Below are positions 8,603-18,285 of a stretch of 42,260 bases of DNA, piece by piece. Made by a program: the position numbers and the translations under genes. The notes beneath the pieces were generated by a model. It was not told the DNA's origin. It saw only the letters and a program-made list of their open reading frames with translations, and made no database searches. This DNA is from Flavobacteriaceae bacterium (GTDB taxonomy: Bacteria > Bacteroidota > Bacteroidia > Flavobacteriales > Flavobacteriaceae), in NCBI GenBank assembly GCA_002698745.1, contig PAAD01000021.1, positions 1 to 42,260 of the forward strand, in the 5' to 3' direction. Numbering within the stretch: position 1 is the stretch's first letter; each line of letters begins with the position of its first letter.

Positions 8603-9781
8603 TTATAGTCGTTCGAAAATACCGGCTGCGCCCTGTCCTGTTCCTACACACATGGTCACCATACCGTATTTGTTATTTCTTTTTTTCATTTCGTCAAATA
8701 GCTGTACTGAAAGCTTTGCACCTGTGCACCCAAGTGGGTGTCCAAGCGCAATGGCACCTCCATTAACGTTGATGATGTCGGGGTTTAATCCCAAAGTTCT
8801 TATTACAGCCAAAGACTGCGAAGCAAAGGCTTCATTTAGTTCAATTAATTCAATGTTATCTTGTTTCATTTCGGCTTGCTTCAGTGCTTTTGGAATAGCT
8901 GCCACAGGACCTATGCCCATAATCCGTGGAGGCACGCCTGCTACGGCATAGCTCAACATACGCGCGATTGGGCTAACCTTTAATTCTTTGACCATGTCTT
9001 CACTCATAATTAATACCATAGCCGCGCCATCGCTAGTTTGTGAGGCATTACCCGCTGTTACTGATCCGCCAGCTGAAAATACCGGACGAAGTTTGGCTAA
9101 TTTATCAATGGATGTGTCAGCGCGTGGACCTTCGTCTGTGTCTACCACGTAGTTGCGTGTTTTTTTGGTATTGCCTCCCAAATAGGTTTCTTCAACATGG
9201 ATTGGTACAATTTGCTCTTTAAAGGCACCACTTTCGAGTGCAGCAATTGCTTTTTGATGTGAGCTATATGAAAATGCATCTTGGTCTTCCCTTGAAATGT
9301 TATACTCTTTGGCCACAGCCTCTGCCGTTAGCCCCATGCCCCAATAGTAATTTTCTTTGCCATTTTTTACCAATTCGTAACCCGGAACGGGTTTGTATCC
9401 ACCAAAAGGGATATAACTCATGCTTTCCGATCCACCTGCAATGATACATTCTGCCATACCAGATTGAATCTTGGCAGTTGCCATGGCAATGGTTTCTAAC
9501 CCTGATGCACAGTAACGGTTAACTGTAACGCCAGGAACTGTTTCGGTTTCCAGTCCCATTAGCGAAATTAGCCGTGCCATATTAAGCCCTTGCTCAGCTT
9601 CAGGCATGGCATTTCCAACAATGACATCATCTATGCGTTTTTTATCTAATTCAGGGATGCTGTTCATGAGGTGGGCAACCGTTTCTGCGGCTAGTTCATC
9701 TGGACGCTTAAAGCGAAAAAGTCCCCGTGTTGCTTTTCCAACGGCAGTGCGATATGCCCGTACTATATAAGCTATTTTCAT
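8603..9781 (-). CDS. fadA: Acetyl-CoA C-acyltransferase (3-ketoacyl-CoA thiolase)
   Basis: This thiolase carries out the last step of beta-oxidation, cleaving 3-ketoacyl-CoA with CoA to give acetyl-CoA and a shortened acyl-CoA. The catalytic residues are all present: the nucleophile Cys91 in NRYCASGLET, His348 in GHPLGCTG and Cys378 in CVGTGQG. The 392-residue length is standard. It lies 32 bases downstream of the multifunctional dehydrogenase/hydratase and 9 bases upstream of the acyl-CoA dehydrogenase, so three consecutive enzymes of the spiral are made together. Biosynthetic acetoacetyl-CoA thiolase is the alternative, but the context favours the degradative enzyme. Confidence 0.95.
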   Translation of the reverse strand: MKIAYIVRAYRTAVGKATRGLFRFKRPDELAAETVAHLMNSIPELDKKRIDDVIVGNAMPEAEQGLNMARLISLMGLETETVPGVTVNRYCASGLETIAMATAKIQSGMAECIIAGGSESMSYIPFGGYKPVPGYELVKNGKENYYWGMGLTAEAVAKEYNISREDQDAFSYSSHQKAIAALESGAFKEQIVPIHVEETYLGGNTKKTRNYVVDTDEGPRADTSIDKLAKLRPVFSAGGSVTAGNASQTSDGAAMVLIMSEDMVKELKVSPIARMLSYAVAGVPPRIMGIGPVAAIPKALKQAEMKQDNIELIELNEAFASQSLAVIRTLGLNPDIINVNGGAIALGHPLGCTGAKLSVQLFDEMKKRNNKYGMVTMCVGTGQGAAGIFERL

Positions 9782-9813
9782 CTAATTAATTTTTTAAATT
9801 TCTTCAATCGATA

Positions 9814-12219
9814 TTAGTTGCGTAAGGGTTTACCTGTTTTGAGCATGTGTTGAATGCGCTCTAATGTTTTTCGTTCGGCACAAAGCGATAAAAAAGCCTC
9901 ACGCTCAATGTCCAACAAATAACGTTCGCTTACTTGCGTAGCTTGTGATAAATCCCCTCCTGCCATAACATAGGCAAGTTTGTTGGCTATTTTTTGATCG
10001 TGCTTAGATATATAATGTCCTGCTTCCATACTATTCGTACCTACTAAAAACATACCCAAGGCTTGTTTTCCTAGGACTTTTATATCTGTGCGTTGTTTGG
10101 GTTGAGTGTAGCCGCGTTGTGCCATAAGAAGGGCTTCCTGTTTGGCAAAGTTTAACTGCTGCTTGCCATTGACCACAACAATATCTTTCCCTTTCTGTAA
10201 GATGCTAAAGTCATAGGCTTCATAGGCTGAGGTAGCTACCTTTGCCATACCTATGGTCAAGAAATGCTCTTGTAACACATTTAGTTCAACGTCGTTTTTC
10301 CGAAACATGTCGGATGCACGTAAAGTCATTTCCTTAGAACCACCACCGCCAGGTATCACCCCAACGCCAAACTCCACTAAACCAATATAAGTTTCCGCAG
10401 CAGCCACTACTTTGTCGGCGTGCATGGATAGTTCACAGCCCCCGCCTAATGTTAGACCGTGTGGTGCAGCTACTGTGGGTACAGTCGAATAGCGCATCCG
10501 CATCATGGTATCTTGAAAGTACTTGATGGCCATATTCAGCTCATCATACTCCTGTTCTACCGCTAACATAAATATCATACCCAAATTAGCACCTGCCGAG
10601 AAGTTGGCGCCATTATTGCCTATCACAATACCTTCATAGCCTTGTTCTGCTAGATCAATACCTTTATTAATGCCCTGCAAAACACCTGCGCCGATAGTAT
10701 TCATTTTTGAACGAAACTCAATGTTTAAAATACCATCGCCAAGATCAATCACCGAGCACTCTTTGTTTTGCCAGATGGTTTTGTTTTCTCGTACATGATC
10801 CAAAATAATAAAGGCTTCTTGTCCAGGGACGGATACAAATTTCTCTTTCTCAATATTGTAATAGTGGGGTTTATTTTCTTTGAGTTGATAAAAGCCTTTA
10901 GCACCAGAGGCGACCAATGTCTCTATCCATGAGGCAACTTCGTACCCAGCTTCATTAATAAGCATGATGCCTTCTAATAATCCAACGGCATCCCACAGTT
11001 CAAATGGGCCGTGCTCCCAACCAAAACCCGCTTTCATGGCTTCGTCTATTTGGTAAAGTGCATCTGATATTTCAGGAATACGGTACTGCACATACGCAAA
11101 GGTTTCGCCTAAAACAGTACGGTAGAACTTTGCTGCTTTGTCTGTTCCACTTATCAAAATCGGAAAACGATCGGCGACACGCTCAACTGTTTTTGTTTTT
11201 TCAAGCGTAGTAAAAGAAACTTTCTTTTTGGAGTGATACGTCATGGTCTCCAAGTCTAATACTTGTATCTCCGACTTTCCTTCCTTGGTTTTAATTTTTT
11301 TGTAAAAGCCTTGCCCTGATTTACTCCCCAGCCATTGCTCATCCATCATTTTTTGAATAAAATCGGGCAATGTAAAGCTGTTACGGCGTTCGTCGTCTGC
11401 GCAGTTTTCATGTAAGCCTTTGGCTACGTGCACTAGGGTATCTAGCCCCACAACGTCTACTGTTCTAAAAGTGGCAGACTTGGGTCGTCCCATAACAGGA
11501 CCTGTTAGTTTATCCACTTCCTCCACAGTCAGTCCCATGCGCTTCATTTGGTGAAATAGACTTTGAATACAAAAGATACCAATACGGTTCCCAATAAAGG
11601 CAGGGGTGTCTTTGGCCAGTACGGCAGACTTACCTAAAAAGCGTGTGCCATAGTCCATTAGGAAGTCAACCACCTCGGGTTTACAGCTTGGTCCAGGCAC
11701 GACTTCAAACAACTTGAGGTAACGCGGAGGGTTAAAAAAGTGCGTTACAGTAAAGTGCTCTTGAAAGTCTTTTGATCTTCCCTCGTTCATAAATTTGATG
11801 GGAATTCCAGATGTGTTGGAGCTCACGAGTGTTCCTGGTGTTCTGTGCTGCTCTACTTGCTCAAACACTAGCTTCTTGATGTCCAGTCGCTCTACGACTA
11901 CTTCAATAATCCAATCCACTTCTGAAAGCTTGGGCATATCGTCTTCAAAATTTCCTATTTCAATGCGTGCTTTAAAGCTTGGATGATAGAGTGGTGCAGG
12001 TTTGCTTATGACGGCTGTTGTCAGGTTATTAGTAACAATTCGGTTGCGCACAGATAAATGTGTAGCGTCCAGACCTTTTTTCTTTTCAAGTTCATTAGGT
12101 TCTTTGGAGATTATGTCCAGCAGCAATACTTCAACCCCAATATTAGCAAAGTGGCAAGCTATTCCGGCGCCCATTATTCCTGACCCTAATACGGCTACTT
12201 TCTTTATGCTTCTATTCAT
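9814..12219 (-). CDS. 3-hydroxyacyl-CoA dehydrogenase/enoyl-CoA hydratase fusion
   Basis: This 801-residue bifunctional enzyme covers the middle steps of beta-oxidation. The order is dehydrogenase first: the NAD-binding GSGIMGAGIACHFA at residues ~11-24, the catalytic His region HFFNPPRYLKLFEVV, and the C-terminal dehydrogenase domain. The crotonase/hydratase domain follows (about 490-700), with FSAGANL, GGGCELSM and VEFGVGVIPGGGG keeping both catalytic glutamates. This order is that of Bacillus FadN and differs from E. coli FadB, where the hydratase comes first. It starts seven bases after the marR stop, making it the first enzyme gene of the regulated operon. Activity is inferred from intact motifs. 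Confidence 0.95.
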   Translation of the reverse strand: MNRSIKKVAVLGSGIMGAGIACHFANIGVEVLLLDIISKEPNELEKKKGLDATHLSVRNRIVTNNLTTAVISKPAPLYHPSFKARIEIGNFEDDMPKLSEVDWIIEVVVERLDIKKLVFEQVEQHRTPGTLVSSNTSGIPIKFMNEGRSKDFQEHFTVTHFFNPPRYLKLFEVVPGPSCKPEVVDFLMDYGTRFLGKSAVLAKDTPAFIGNRIGIFCIQSLFHQMKRMGLTVEEVDKLTGPVMGRPKSATFRTVDVVGLDTLVHVAKGLHENCADDERRNSFTLPDFIQKMMDEQWLGSKSGQGFYKKIKTKEGKSEIQVLDLETMTYHSKKKVSFTTLEKTKTVERVADRFPILISGTDKAAKFYRTVLGETFAYVQYRIPEISDALYQIDEAMKAGFGWEHGPFELWDAVGLLEGIMLINEAGYEVASWIETLVASGAKGFYQLKENKPHYYNIEKEKFVSVPGQEAFIILDHVRENKTIWQNKECSVIDLGDGILNIEFRSKMNTIGAGVLQGINKGIDLAEQGYEGIVIGNNGANFSAGANLGMIFMLAVEQEYDELNMAIKYFQDTMMRMRYSTVPTVAAPHGLTLGGGCELSMHADKVVAAAETYIGLVEFGVGVIPGGGGSKEMTLRASDMFRKNDVELNVLQEHFLTIGMAKVATSAYEAYDFSILQKGKDIVVVNGKQQLNFAKQEALLMAQRGYTQPKQRTDIKVLGKQALGMFLVGTNSMEAGHYISKHDQKIANKLAYVMAGGDLSQATQVSERYLLDIEREAFLSLCAERKTLERIQHMLKTGKPLRN

Positions 12220-12226
12220 AGGTAGG

Positions 12227-12673
12227 TTATTTGTAAATATTTTTTGATTGTATGAGTTCGATGATGGTTTCAGACACCTCTCTAAATGTTTCCAGTTTTT
12301 TTATATCAATGTTTTGCGCTACTTTTTCATTGAATTCCAACACAAAGGATTTTGATAAATCTCTTTTTTCTAGCCCTTCTTTAGTAAGTTTAAGCAACAC
12401 ACTTCTGCCGTCATCGGGATTGGGTTTACGAATAATTAAACCCTTATTTTCGAGAGTCTTTAATGTTCTGGAAAGGCTGGTGGCTTCCATACCCATTTTT
12501 GGAGCAATTGAAGTTGAGGGCGTTCCATTAACAGGATCAATTGATAGCAATGCCAGTCCAGTAGCCATTGAGGTACCGTGTTTAGAGGCTTCTTCATTAT
12601 ACATTTTGGCAATGGCTTGCCATGCTGCTCGGTATAGAGCATCAATTGTTGGGTACGAGTTAACTACTTGCAT
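12227..12673 (-). CDS. MarR-family transcriptional regulator of the beta-oxidation operon
   Basis: This 148-residue winged-helix protein has the MarR layout: N-terminal dimer helices, the recognition region ATSLSRTLKTLENKGLIIR (about 80-98), and the wing NPDDGRSVLLKLTKEG, where the D-x-R of the wing is conserved. It heads the operon marR - dehydrogenase/hydratase - thiolase - acyl-CoA dehydrogenase - M28 peptidase. A 28-bp perfect palindrome immediately upstream of its -7 box is the obvious candidate binding site. By analogy with other regulators placed this way, it probably represses its own operon and is released by an acyl-CoA or fatty acid; the ligand is inference. Confidence 0.93.
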   Translation of the reverse strand: MQVVNSYPTIDALYRAAWQAIAKMYNEEASKHGTSMATGLALLSIDPVNGTPSTSIAPKMGMEATSLSRTLKTLENKGLIIRKPNPDDGRSVLLKLTKEGLEKRDLSKSFVLEFNEKVAQNIDIKKLETFREVSETIIELIQSKNIYK

Positions 12674-12677
12674 GCCT

Positions 12678-12685
12678 CAAACATA
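12678..12685 (-). promoter_or_regulatory. -7 promoter element TATGTTTG of marR-fad operon
   Basis: On the minus strand this is an exact TAnnTTTG box, followed after four bases (AGGC) by the marR ATG. Transcription would begin at the start codon. The expected -33 region is covered by the adjacent palindrome and contains no clear TTG. Confidence 0.6.
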
Positions 12686-12688
12686 CAA

Positions 12689-12716
12689 AAAAATACTATG
12701 CGCGCATAGTATTTTT
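12689..12716. promoter_or_regulatory. Perfect 28-bp palindrome, candidate MarR operator
   Basis: Each half-site reads AAAATACTATGCG plus a flanking A, and the two halves meet at a central GCGC with no mismatch across 28 bases. The palindrome ends three bases before the marR -7 box, so a bound dimer would cover the -33 region and block RNA polymerase. It also contains the stop codon of the acyl-CoA synthetase gene. In the minus-strand transcript it would fold into a long hairpin followed by a run of U, so it may double as the terminator of that gene. Binding by this MarR protein is inferred from position. Confidence 0.75.
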
Positions 12717-14502
12717 AATCTGTGTATATATTTTTTATAAGCGAATTGTATTTTTCCTCAAGGATTTTTCGCTTTAATTTCATAGTTGGTGTAAGGTGTC
12801 CATCATTTACAGACCAAGTGTCAGGAGTTATACGTATTTCTTTTAATTTCTCCCATTGTCCAAAGCTTTCATTGATTTTGTTTATCTCATCCATTACTTT
12901 GTTTCGGATCTCTAAATTTTTGCACCATTCTGCTTGGTTAGCAGTTAGAATTATTTCTTTTTCTTTGGCCCAAGTTTTTATCGCCTCAAAGTTAATTTGA
13001 ATTAAAGCAGCTGGAAATTTCTGGTTTTCTCCAATTACCATAATTTGTTCTATTAATAAAGATTGTTTCATGGCATTTTCAATGACTTGTGGAGCAATGT
13101 ATTTTCCTCCAGAAGTCTTGAACATTGCTTTTTTTCGATCAGTTATTTTTAAAAATCCATCTGCATCAATTTGTCCTATATCTCCTGTGTGAAAGTATCC
13201 GTTTTTGATTACCTCATTAGTTTTTTCTTCATCCTTATAGTAGCCTATCATGATATTGGGTCCTTTACATAGTATTTCACCATCTTTTGCAATTTTAACT
13301 TCAACATCATCTAAAAGTGGTCCAACGGAGCCAATTTTCATTTGAAAGTTCCGCATATCATTGACTGATATAACTGGCGATGTTTCCGTTAGACCATAAC
13401 CTTCTGCTACAGTCATCCCTGCTGCTGTAAAAACGCGTGCTAATCTTGGTTGAAGCGCTGCACTGCCTGATGCAATAGTTGTCAAGTTACCTCCTAAGGC
13501 TTCTTGCCATTTTTTGAAAATAAGTTTTCTTGCAATTTTAAGCTGAAATTCATACCACCAGCCATTCTTTCCATATGGCTCATAACGTAGTCCTAGCCCA
13601 ACTGCCCAATCGAATAATTTTTTCTTAATTCCGGTTAGTAGTTCTCCTTTGGCAATAATCTTATCAAAAAGCTTTTCCAAAAGTCGGGGTACTGCCGTCA
13701 TAAACTCTGGCTTAATTTCGTTCAGGTTTTCAGAAATAGTTTCTAACGATTCAGCGAAGTATATTTTAGTACCACTGTAAAAATATAAATACAACAGCAT
13801 ACGCTCATAAATGTGACAAAGGGGTAAAAAACTAAGGGCTTTAGCTTTAAAATAACCCAGTGGGAGTCTCTTTTTACTTGCAATAACATTACTTACAATG
13901 TTATTATGACTGAGCATTACACCTTTAGGCTTGCCTGTAGTTCCAGATGTATAAATAATTGTAGCCAAGTCCATAGGGTCTATGGCATTTTTCCTTTTCT
14001 TAATTTCATTAACCGCTGATTTGTTTGCTATCTCGTCAATCAGGGTGTCAAAGTGATTACAACCTTTAATCAAATCAAAACTGAAGATATTTTCTAATGA
14101 TGGACATTTTGATTCGATTTCACGTACTTTTCCTAATACTTCTTTATCAGAAACAAAGCAACATTTAACTTCTGCATGATTCATTATATATGCATAGTCT
14201 TCAGATGAAATGGTAGGGTAAATGGGAACATTGATCCCACCAATCTGGGACATTGCAAAATCAGCAATAACCCACTCTGTTCGGTTTGTAGAAGAAATCA
14301 TGGCAATTTTGTCACCAGGACTAATACCCATTTTAATAAGCTTGGCGCTAAGTTTATTACCTAAGTCGCAAATCTCTGGCGTTGATAAGCCCACCCATTT
14401 TCCATTAATTTTTGAGTTGACGGCATTTTCTGATGGCCTTTCTGATGCCATTATATCAATAAAATCAAAAAGTCTTTTAGGTGTTCTCATAATTGTAAGC
14501 AT
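12715..14502 (-). CDS. Long-chain acyl-CoA synthetase (AMP-dependent)
   Basis: This ligase activates fatty acids to acyl-CoA through an acyl-adenylate, supplying the neighbouring beta-oxidation enzymes. The 595 residues carry the adenylation motifs IIYTSGTTGKPKG (about 182-194), GYGLTETSP and YFHTGDIG, and a C-terminal lid domain with TDRKKAMFKTSGGKYIAP. The ATG at 14502 is used; a second in-frame ATG four codons later is equally plausible. It lies upstream of marR in the same direction but is separated from it by the palindrome, so it is probably a separate transcript. It follows purL by 47 bases without a clear terminator or an exact -7 box. The domain order and length resemble FadD15/long-chain synthetases. 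Confidence 0.93.
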   Translation of the reverse strand: MLTIMRTPKRLFDFIDIMASERPSENAVNSKINGKWVGLSTPEICDLGNKLSAKLIKMGISPGDKIAMISSTNRTEWVIADFAMSQIGGINVPIYPTISSEDYAYIMNHAEVKCCFVSDKEVLGKVREIESKCPSLENIFSFDLIKGCNHFDTLIDEIANKSAVNEIKKRKNAIDPMDLATIIYTSGTTGKPKGVMLSHNNIVSNVIASKKRLPLGYFKAKALSFLPLCHIYERMLLYLYFYSGTKIYFAESLETISENLNEIKPEFMTAVPRLLEKLFDKIIAKGELLTGIKKKLFDWAVGLGLRYEPYGKNGWWYEFQLKIARKLIFKKWQEALGGNLTTIASGSAALQPRLARVFTAAGMTVAEGYGLTETSPVISVNDMRNFQMKIGSVGPLLDDVEVKIAKDGEILCKGPNIMIGYYKDEEKTNEVIKNGYFHTGDIGQIDADGFLKITDRKKAMFKTSGGKYIAPQVIENAMKQSLLIEQIMVIGENQKFPAALIQINFEAIKTWAKEKEIILTANQAEWCKNLEIRNKVMDEINKINESFGQWEKLKEIRITPDTWSVNDGHLTPTMKLKRKILEEKYNSLIKNIYTD

Positions 14503-14549
14503 TTTTTTACATAATTGCTAATATTCAAAAAAACGATAATTTTTTGATT

Positions 14550-17500
14550 TTACCTACTCAAAATCCATTTGTAAGCATCTTCGAAGGCCATTATCCATGG
14601 ACTAACCTCATCGCAGCGGTTGTCGGGGTAGCTTCCCCAGTTCCATGGGAATATCGCACGCTCAAGGTGTGGCATCATGACCAAATGACGTCCATCATCG
14701 CTACTGAGCATGGCAGTATTGTGGTCCGATCCATTGGGGTTTGACGGATATGAATCATAGGCGTACTTACCTGCGATTGCATAATTGCTTTTGTCTTTAG
14801 GGAATATAAACTTGCCTTCGCCATGAGCTGCCCAAATACCTAACCTGCTTCCTTGCAAGCTATTGAGCATGATGGCTGGACTTTCTTCAATAACTACATC
14901 TGTAAAAATACACTCAAATTTACCCGAGTCATTATGATCCATTTTCGGTTTTTCATTTACTGTAAGGTGCAGCAAACCCAATTCAATGAAAAGTTGACAA
15001 CCGTTACATACACCCAAACTCAAGGTGTCGGGTCGGGCAAAAAACTGCTCAATGGTTTGTTTTGCTTTTTCATTGTACTTAATGGTTCCCGCCCATCCTT
15101 TTGCTGAACCCAGTACATCTGAATTTGAAAAACCGCCAACAGCTACCAGTAGTTGCACATCGCTCAAATCTTCTCTACCAGATGTTAAATCTGTCATGTG
15201 AACATCCTTGACTTCAAAACCTGCCAAGTGCATCATATAAGCCATTTCACGCTCAGAGTTACTTCCTTTTTCTCTAAGAACGGCAGCTTTAATTTTGCGA
15301 GTAGGTTGCGGATTTATCGCCCCTTCAAAATTTTTAGGGAAGTTGAACTTTAGCGGTGTTTTGTCAAAAGAATCAAAACGCTCTTTGGATTTTGTCTCAC
15401 CGCTTTGTCTGCGGTCAAGAAGATAAGAACTCTTAAACCAGTGTTTTCTGTAGGTTGTAACATCTAAGGTCCACGCCAGACCATCCCCTTTAATTTCAAG
15501 GCTGTTTGTTTCCGTTGGTGTACCTATTTTGACAATGCCAATTCCCTTTTTTTCCAATCGTGCTGCAACTTCGGGTGCTGTTTGCACCAAAATCCCAACC
15601 TGTTCAGAAAGTAGGGTTTGTGCTGCGCCTTTGTCGTTTATCGGAGGCGTAATGGTCATGCCTAATCCGTCTGCAGCAAAACACATTTCAAGTAATGAAG
15701 TGATAAGACCTCCAGCACCAATATCATGTCCAGCAGCGATAGTTCCCTTTGTAATTTCTTTTTGCACTTGGCTAAATACTTTCTTGAAATATTTTGCTTT
15801 GGCAACATCTGGCGCGACGGTTCCTATACGTTGTTGTAGCTGAGCAAAAGCAGAGCCTCCTAAAGCTGACTCGCCATCTGAGAGGTTAATAAAATAGACT
15901 GCTCCTCCCTTGGCTTTAAGTTCTGGCGTAACGACTTTATCAATAGCATTACAGTGACCAGAAGCAGAAATGATAACAGTGCCTGGCGCCAGTACCTCTT
16001 CGCCTTGGTATTTTTGTTTCATGGAGAGTGAATCTTTGCCTGTTGGGATGTTAATACCCAATTGTATAGCAAAGTCAGCGCATGCTTCAACGGCTTCATA
16101 AAGACGTGCATCCTCTCCAGGGTTGTTACATGCCCACATCCAATTGGCAGAAAGGCTTACATTACTCAGTCCATTTGCAATGGGCGCCCAAATGATGTTA
16201 GTCAGTGCTTTTGCAATTGCATTTTTACTTCCTAAACTAGCATCAATAAGACCAACTAAGGGGGCATGCCCTACAGATGTAGCCATACCATGAACACCTT
16301 CAAAATCAAGTGCCATTACACCACAGTTGGCCAAAGGCAATTGGTGTGGTCCAACGCATTGTTGCTGAGCAACACGCCCAGTAACACAGCGGTCCACCTT
16401 GTTCGTAAGCCAATCTTTACAAGCCACGGCCTCCAGTTGTAGCAGCCATGCCACTTGTTCTTTAAAAGCGAGCGTTGCTGGTACAGCAGCATAATTCGTA
16501 GCATGTGTACTATCTCGCATGATCGTCTTTGGTGTTTTGCCAAAGAAATCCGACAAGTTCAAATCAATTGGTGATAGCTTTGTTGTTTCGTCTTGAATTT
16601 GGAATCTGTGATTTTTAGTTACTTCTCCCACTTCAAAAATAGGAGCACGCTCTCTTTCTGCAATTTCTTTGAGCTGTTCCAATCCTTTTGCATCGGTAAT
16701 CAATCCCATGCGCTCTTGGGACTCATTTCCAATAATCTCTTTTGCTGAAAGTGTCTGATCCCCAACAGGTAGCTTGTCAAGTGCAATTTTCCCACCAACT
16801 TCTTCAATAAGTTCGGATAGACAGTTTAGGTGTCCGCCTGCTCCGTGATCGTGTATAGAAACAATAGGGTTTTCGTCTGCTTCAACTGCTGCTCGAACAG
16901 TGTTGGCAACGCGTTTCTGCATTTCGGGGTTGGAGCGTTGTACGGCGTTTAATTCAATACCAGAGTCAAAGGCACCTGTATCTGCTGAGGATACTGCAGC
17001 CCCTCCCATACCAATGCGGTAATTATCACCTCCCATAACAACAATCTTGTCGCCTTTTTTGGGTGTTTGTTTTAGGCTTTGTTGCATTTTCCCGTAGCCA
17101 ATGCCACCTGCAAGCATGATAACCTTATCAAAACCAATTGTTTTGTTGTTTTCGTTGTGTTCAAATGTAATTAGGGAGCCAGCAATGAGGGGTTGTCCAA
17201 ACTTGTTACCAAAATCAGAAGCACCGTTTGAAGCTTTTATAAGAATATCTTCTGGGTTTTGATATAACCATGGGCGTGGCGCCAATTGCTCCCAAGGCCT
17301 GTTAGGTTCAGTTCGTGGATATGCCGTCATGTACACCGCAGTTCCAGCAATTGGAATTGACCCTTGTCCTCCAGCAAGACGGTCTCGTATTTCGCCACCC
17401 GAACCTGTTGCTGCTCCGTTAAAGGGCTCTACAGTTGTGGGGAAGTTGTGCGTTTCTGCTTTGAGGGAAAGCACGGATATAAATGGTTTTTTGACGTAGT

Positions 17501-18188
17501 AACTTGGTTTGTTTGCTCGCTGTGGTGCAAACTGGGTTAGGGTAGGGCCTTTCACAAAAGCAACATTGTCTTTGTAGGCAGAGACCAAGTTTTCGTTATT
17601 TTTTTTGGAGGTTTTTTTAATAAGCTCAAAAAGCGACTCCTTTTTGGCTTTACCGTCAATAATAAACGCTCCATTGAAAATCTTGTGACGACAATGCTCA
17701 GAGTTGACCTGAGAAAAACCAAACACTTCTGAATCGGTTAATGGGCGTTTAAGCCGTACTGCCAAGCTCTCTAAATAGGCTACTTCGTCGTCGCTTAAGG
17801 ACAGGCCTTCTCGCAGATTATAAGCAGCAATATCATCAATCTCTTGTATGGCCTCTGGCGCTTTCTTGGTGTCGTATATATGTTGATCCAACTCCTTAAA
17901 ACGCTGGTGAATCATTAGATCAAAGACAATGTTGTCTTTTGCCCAAAACTGCTCAATACGGATGATGTCATTAAGCCCCATGTTGTGGCAAATTTCCACC
18001 GCATTGGTACTCCAAGGGGTAATCATCGAAATACGAGGACCGATGAGTTCTGCTTGGATAAAGGACTTGCGCAGCAAGGGATAGCCCCCAAAAAGCCATT
18101 GTAGTTTTTGCTGATCTTTTTCAGCTATTGGATTTTCTTTCTGAACAGCGTAAATGTGTTTATTGGGATCGCCAAAGAAACAAATCAT
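14550..18188 (-). CDS. purL: Phosphoribosylformylglycinamidine synthase, single-chain form
   Basis: PurL performs the fourth step of purine synthesis, converting FGAR, glutamine and ATP to FGAM. The 1212-residue protein is the large single-chain type, with linker (SDSEVFGFSQVNSEHCRHKIF), the two AIRS-like ATP-binding halves (LKAETHNFPTTVEPFNGAATG; GHDIGAGGLI) and a C-terminal glutaminase. The glutaminase triad is Cys1061 (LGVCNGCQ), His1174 and Glu1176 (MMPHLERAIF). Because the glutaminase is fused, PurQ and PurS are not needed. It has its own -7 box and is followed by the acyl-CoA synthetase on the same strand. The E. coli enzyme is slightly longer (about 1295 residues). Confidence 0.98.
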   Translation of the reverse strand: MICFFGDPNKHIYAVQKENPIAEKDQQKLQWLFGGYPLLRKSFIQAELIGPRISMITPWSTNAVEICHNMGLNDIIRIEQFWAKDNIVFDLMIHQRFKELDQHIYDTKKAPEAIQEIDDIAAYNLREGLSLSDDEVAYLESLAVRLKRPLTDSEVFGFSQVNSEHCRHKIFNGAFIIDGKAKKESLFELIKKTSKKNNENLVSAYKDNVAFVKGPTLTQFAPQRANKPSYYVKKPFISVLSLKAETHNFPTTVEPFNGAATGSGGEIRDRLAGGQGSIPIAGTAVYMTAYPRTEPNRPWEQLAPRPWLYQNPEDILIKASNGASDFGNKFGQPLIAGSLITFEHNENNKTIGFDKVIMLAGGIGYGKMQQSLKQTPKKGDKIVVMGGDNYRIGMGGAAVSSADTGAFDSGIELNAVQRSNPEMQKRVANTVRAAVEADENPIVSIHDHGAGGHLNCLSELIEEVGGKIALDKLPVGDQTLSAKEIIGNESQERMGLITDAKGLEQLKEIAERERAPIFEVGEVTKNHRFQIQDETTKLSPIDLNLSDFFGKTPKTIMRDSTHATNYAAVPATLAFKEQVAWLLQLEAVACKDWLTNKVDRCVTGRVAQQQCVGPHQLPLANCGVMALDFEGVHGMATSVGHAPLVGLIDASLGSKNAIAKALTNIIWAPIANGLSNVSLSANWMWACNNPGEDARLYEAVEACADFAIQLGINIPTGKDSLSMKQKYQGEEVLAPGTVIISASGHCNAIDKVVTPELKAKGGAVYFINLSDGESALGGSAFAQLQQRIGTVAPDVAKAKYFKKVFSQVQKEITKGTIAAGHDIGAGGLITSLLEMCFAADGLGMTITPPINDKGAAQTLLSEQVGILVQTAPEVAARLEKKGIGIVKIGTPTETNSLEIKGDGLAWTLDVTTYRKHWFKSSYLLDRRQSGETKSKERFDSFDKTPLKFNFPKNFEGAINPQPTRKIKAAVLREKGSNSEREMAYMMHLAGFEVKDVHMTDLTSGREDLSDVQLLVAVGGFSNSDVLGSAKGWAGTIKYNEKAKQTIEQFFARPDTLSLGVCNGCQLFIELGLLHLTVNEKPKMDHNDSGKFECIFTDVVIEESPAIMLNSLQGSRLGIWAAHGEGKFIFPKDKSNYAIAGKYAYDSYPSNPNGSDHNTAMLSSDDGRHLVMMPHLERAIFPWNWGSYPDNRCDEVSPWIMAFEDAYKWILSR

Positions 18189-18205
18189 AGATTATGATTA
18201 AGGCA

Positions 18206-18213
18206 CAAAAATA
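18206..18213 (-). promoter_or_regulatory. -7 promoter element TATTTTTG of purL
   Basis: This is an exact TAnnTTTG match on the minus strand, 17 bases before the purL ATG. It lies in the 97-base gap after the rsmB-like gene and implies a short leader of about a dozen bases. Confidence 0.6.
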
Positions 18214-18285
18214 AGCATAGTAGTAAAGAAGAGCACAGGTTTATTCCCGTAAAAAGTAAACGAAACACCTAAATTTATCAACAAC

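Noticed and set aside
8487-8951. 154-codon plus-strand open frame across the thiolase/acyl-CoA dehydrogenase junction
   Set aside because: It is a shadow of two strongly supported minus-strand enzymes and has no promoter element or domain.
12252-12740. 162-codon open frame on the plus strand opposite marR
   Set aside because: It is antisense to a clear MarR protein with intact motifs, runs through the palindrome, and its translation has low-complexity Ser/Leu composition with no recognisable domain.
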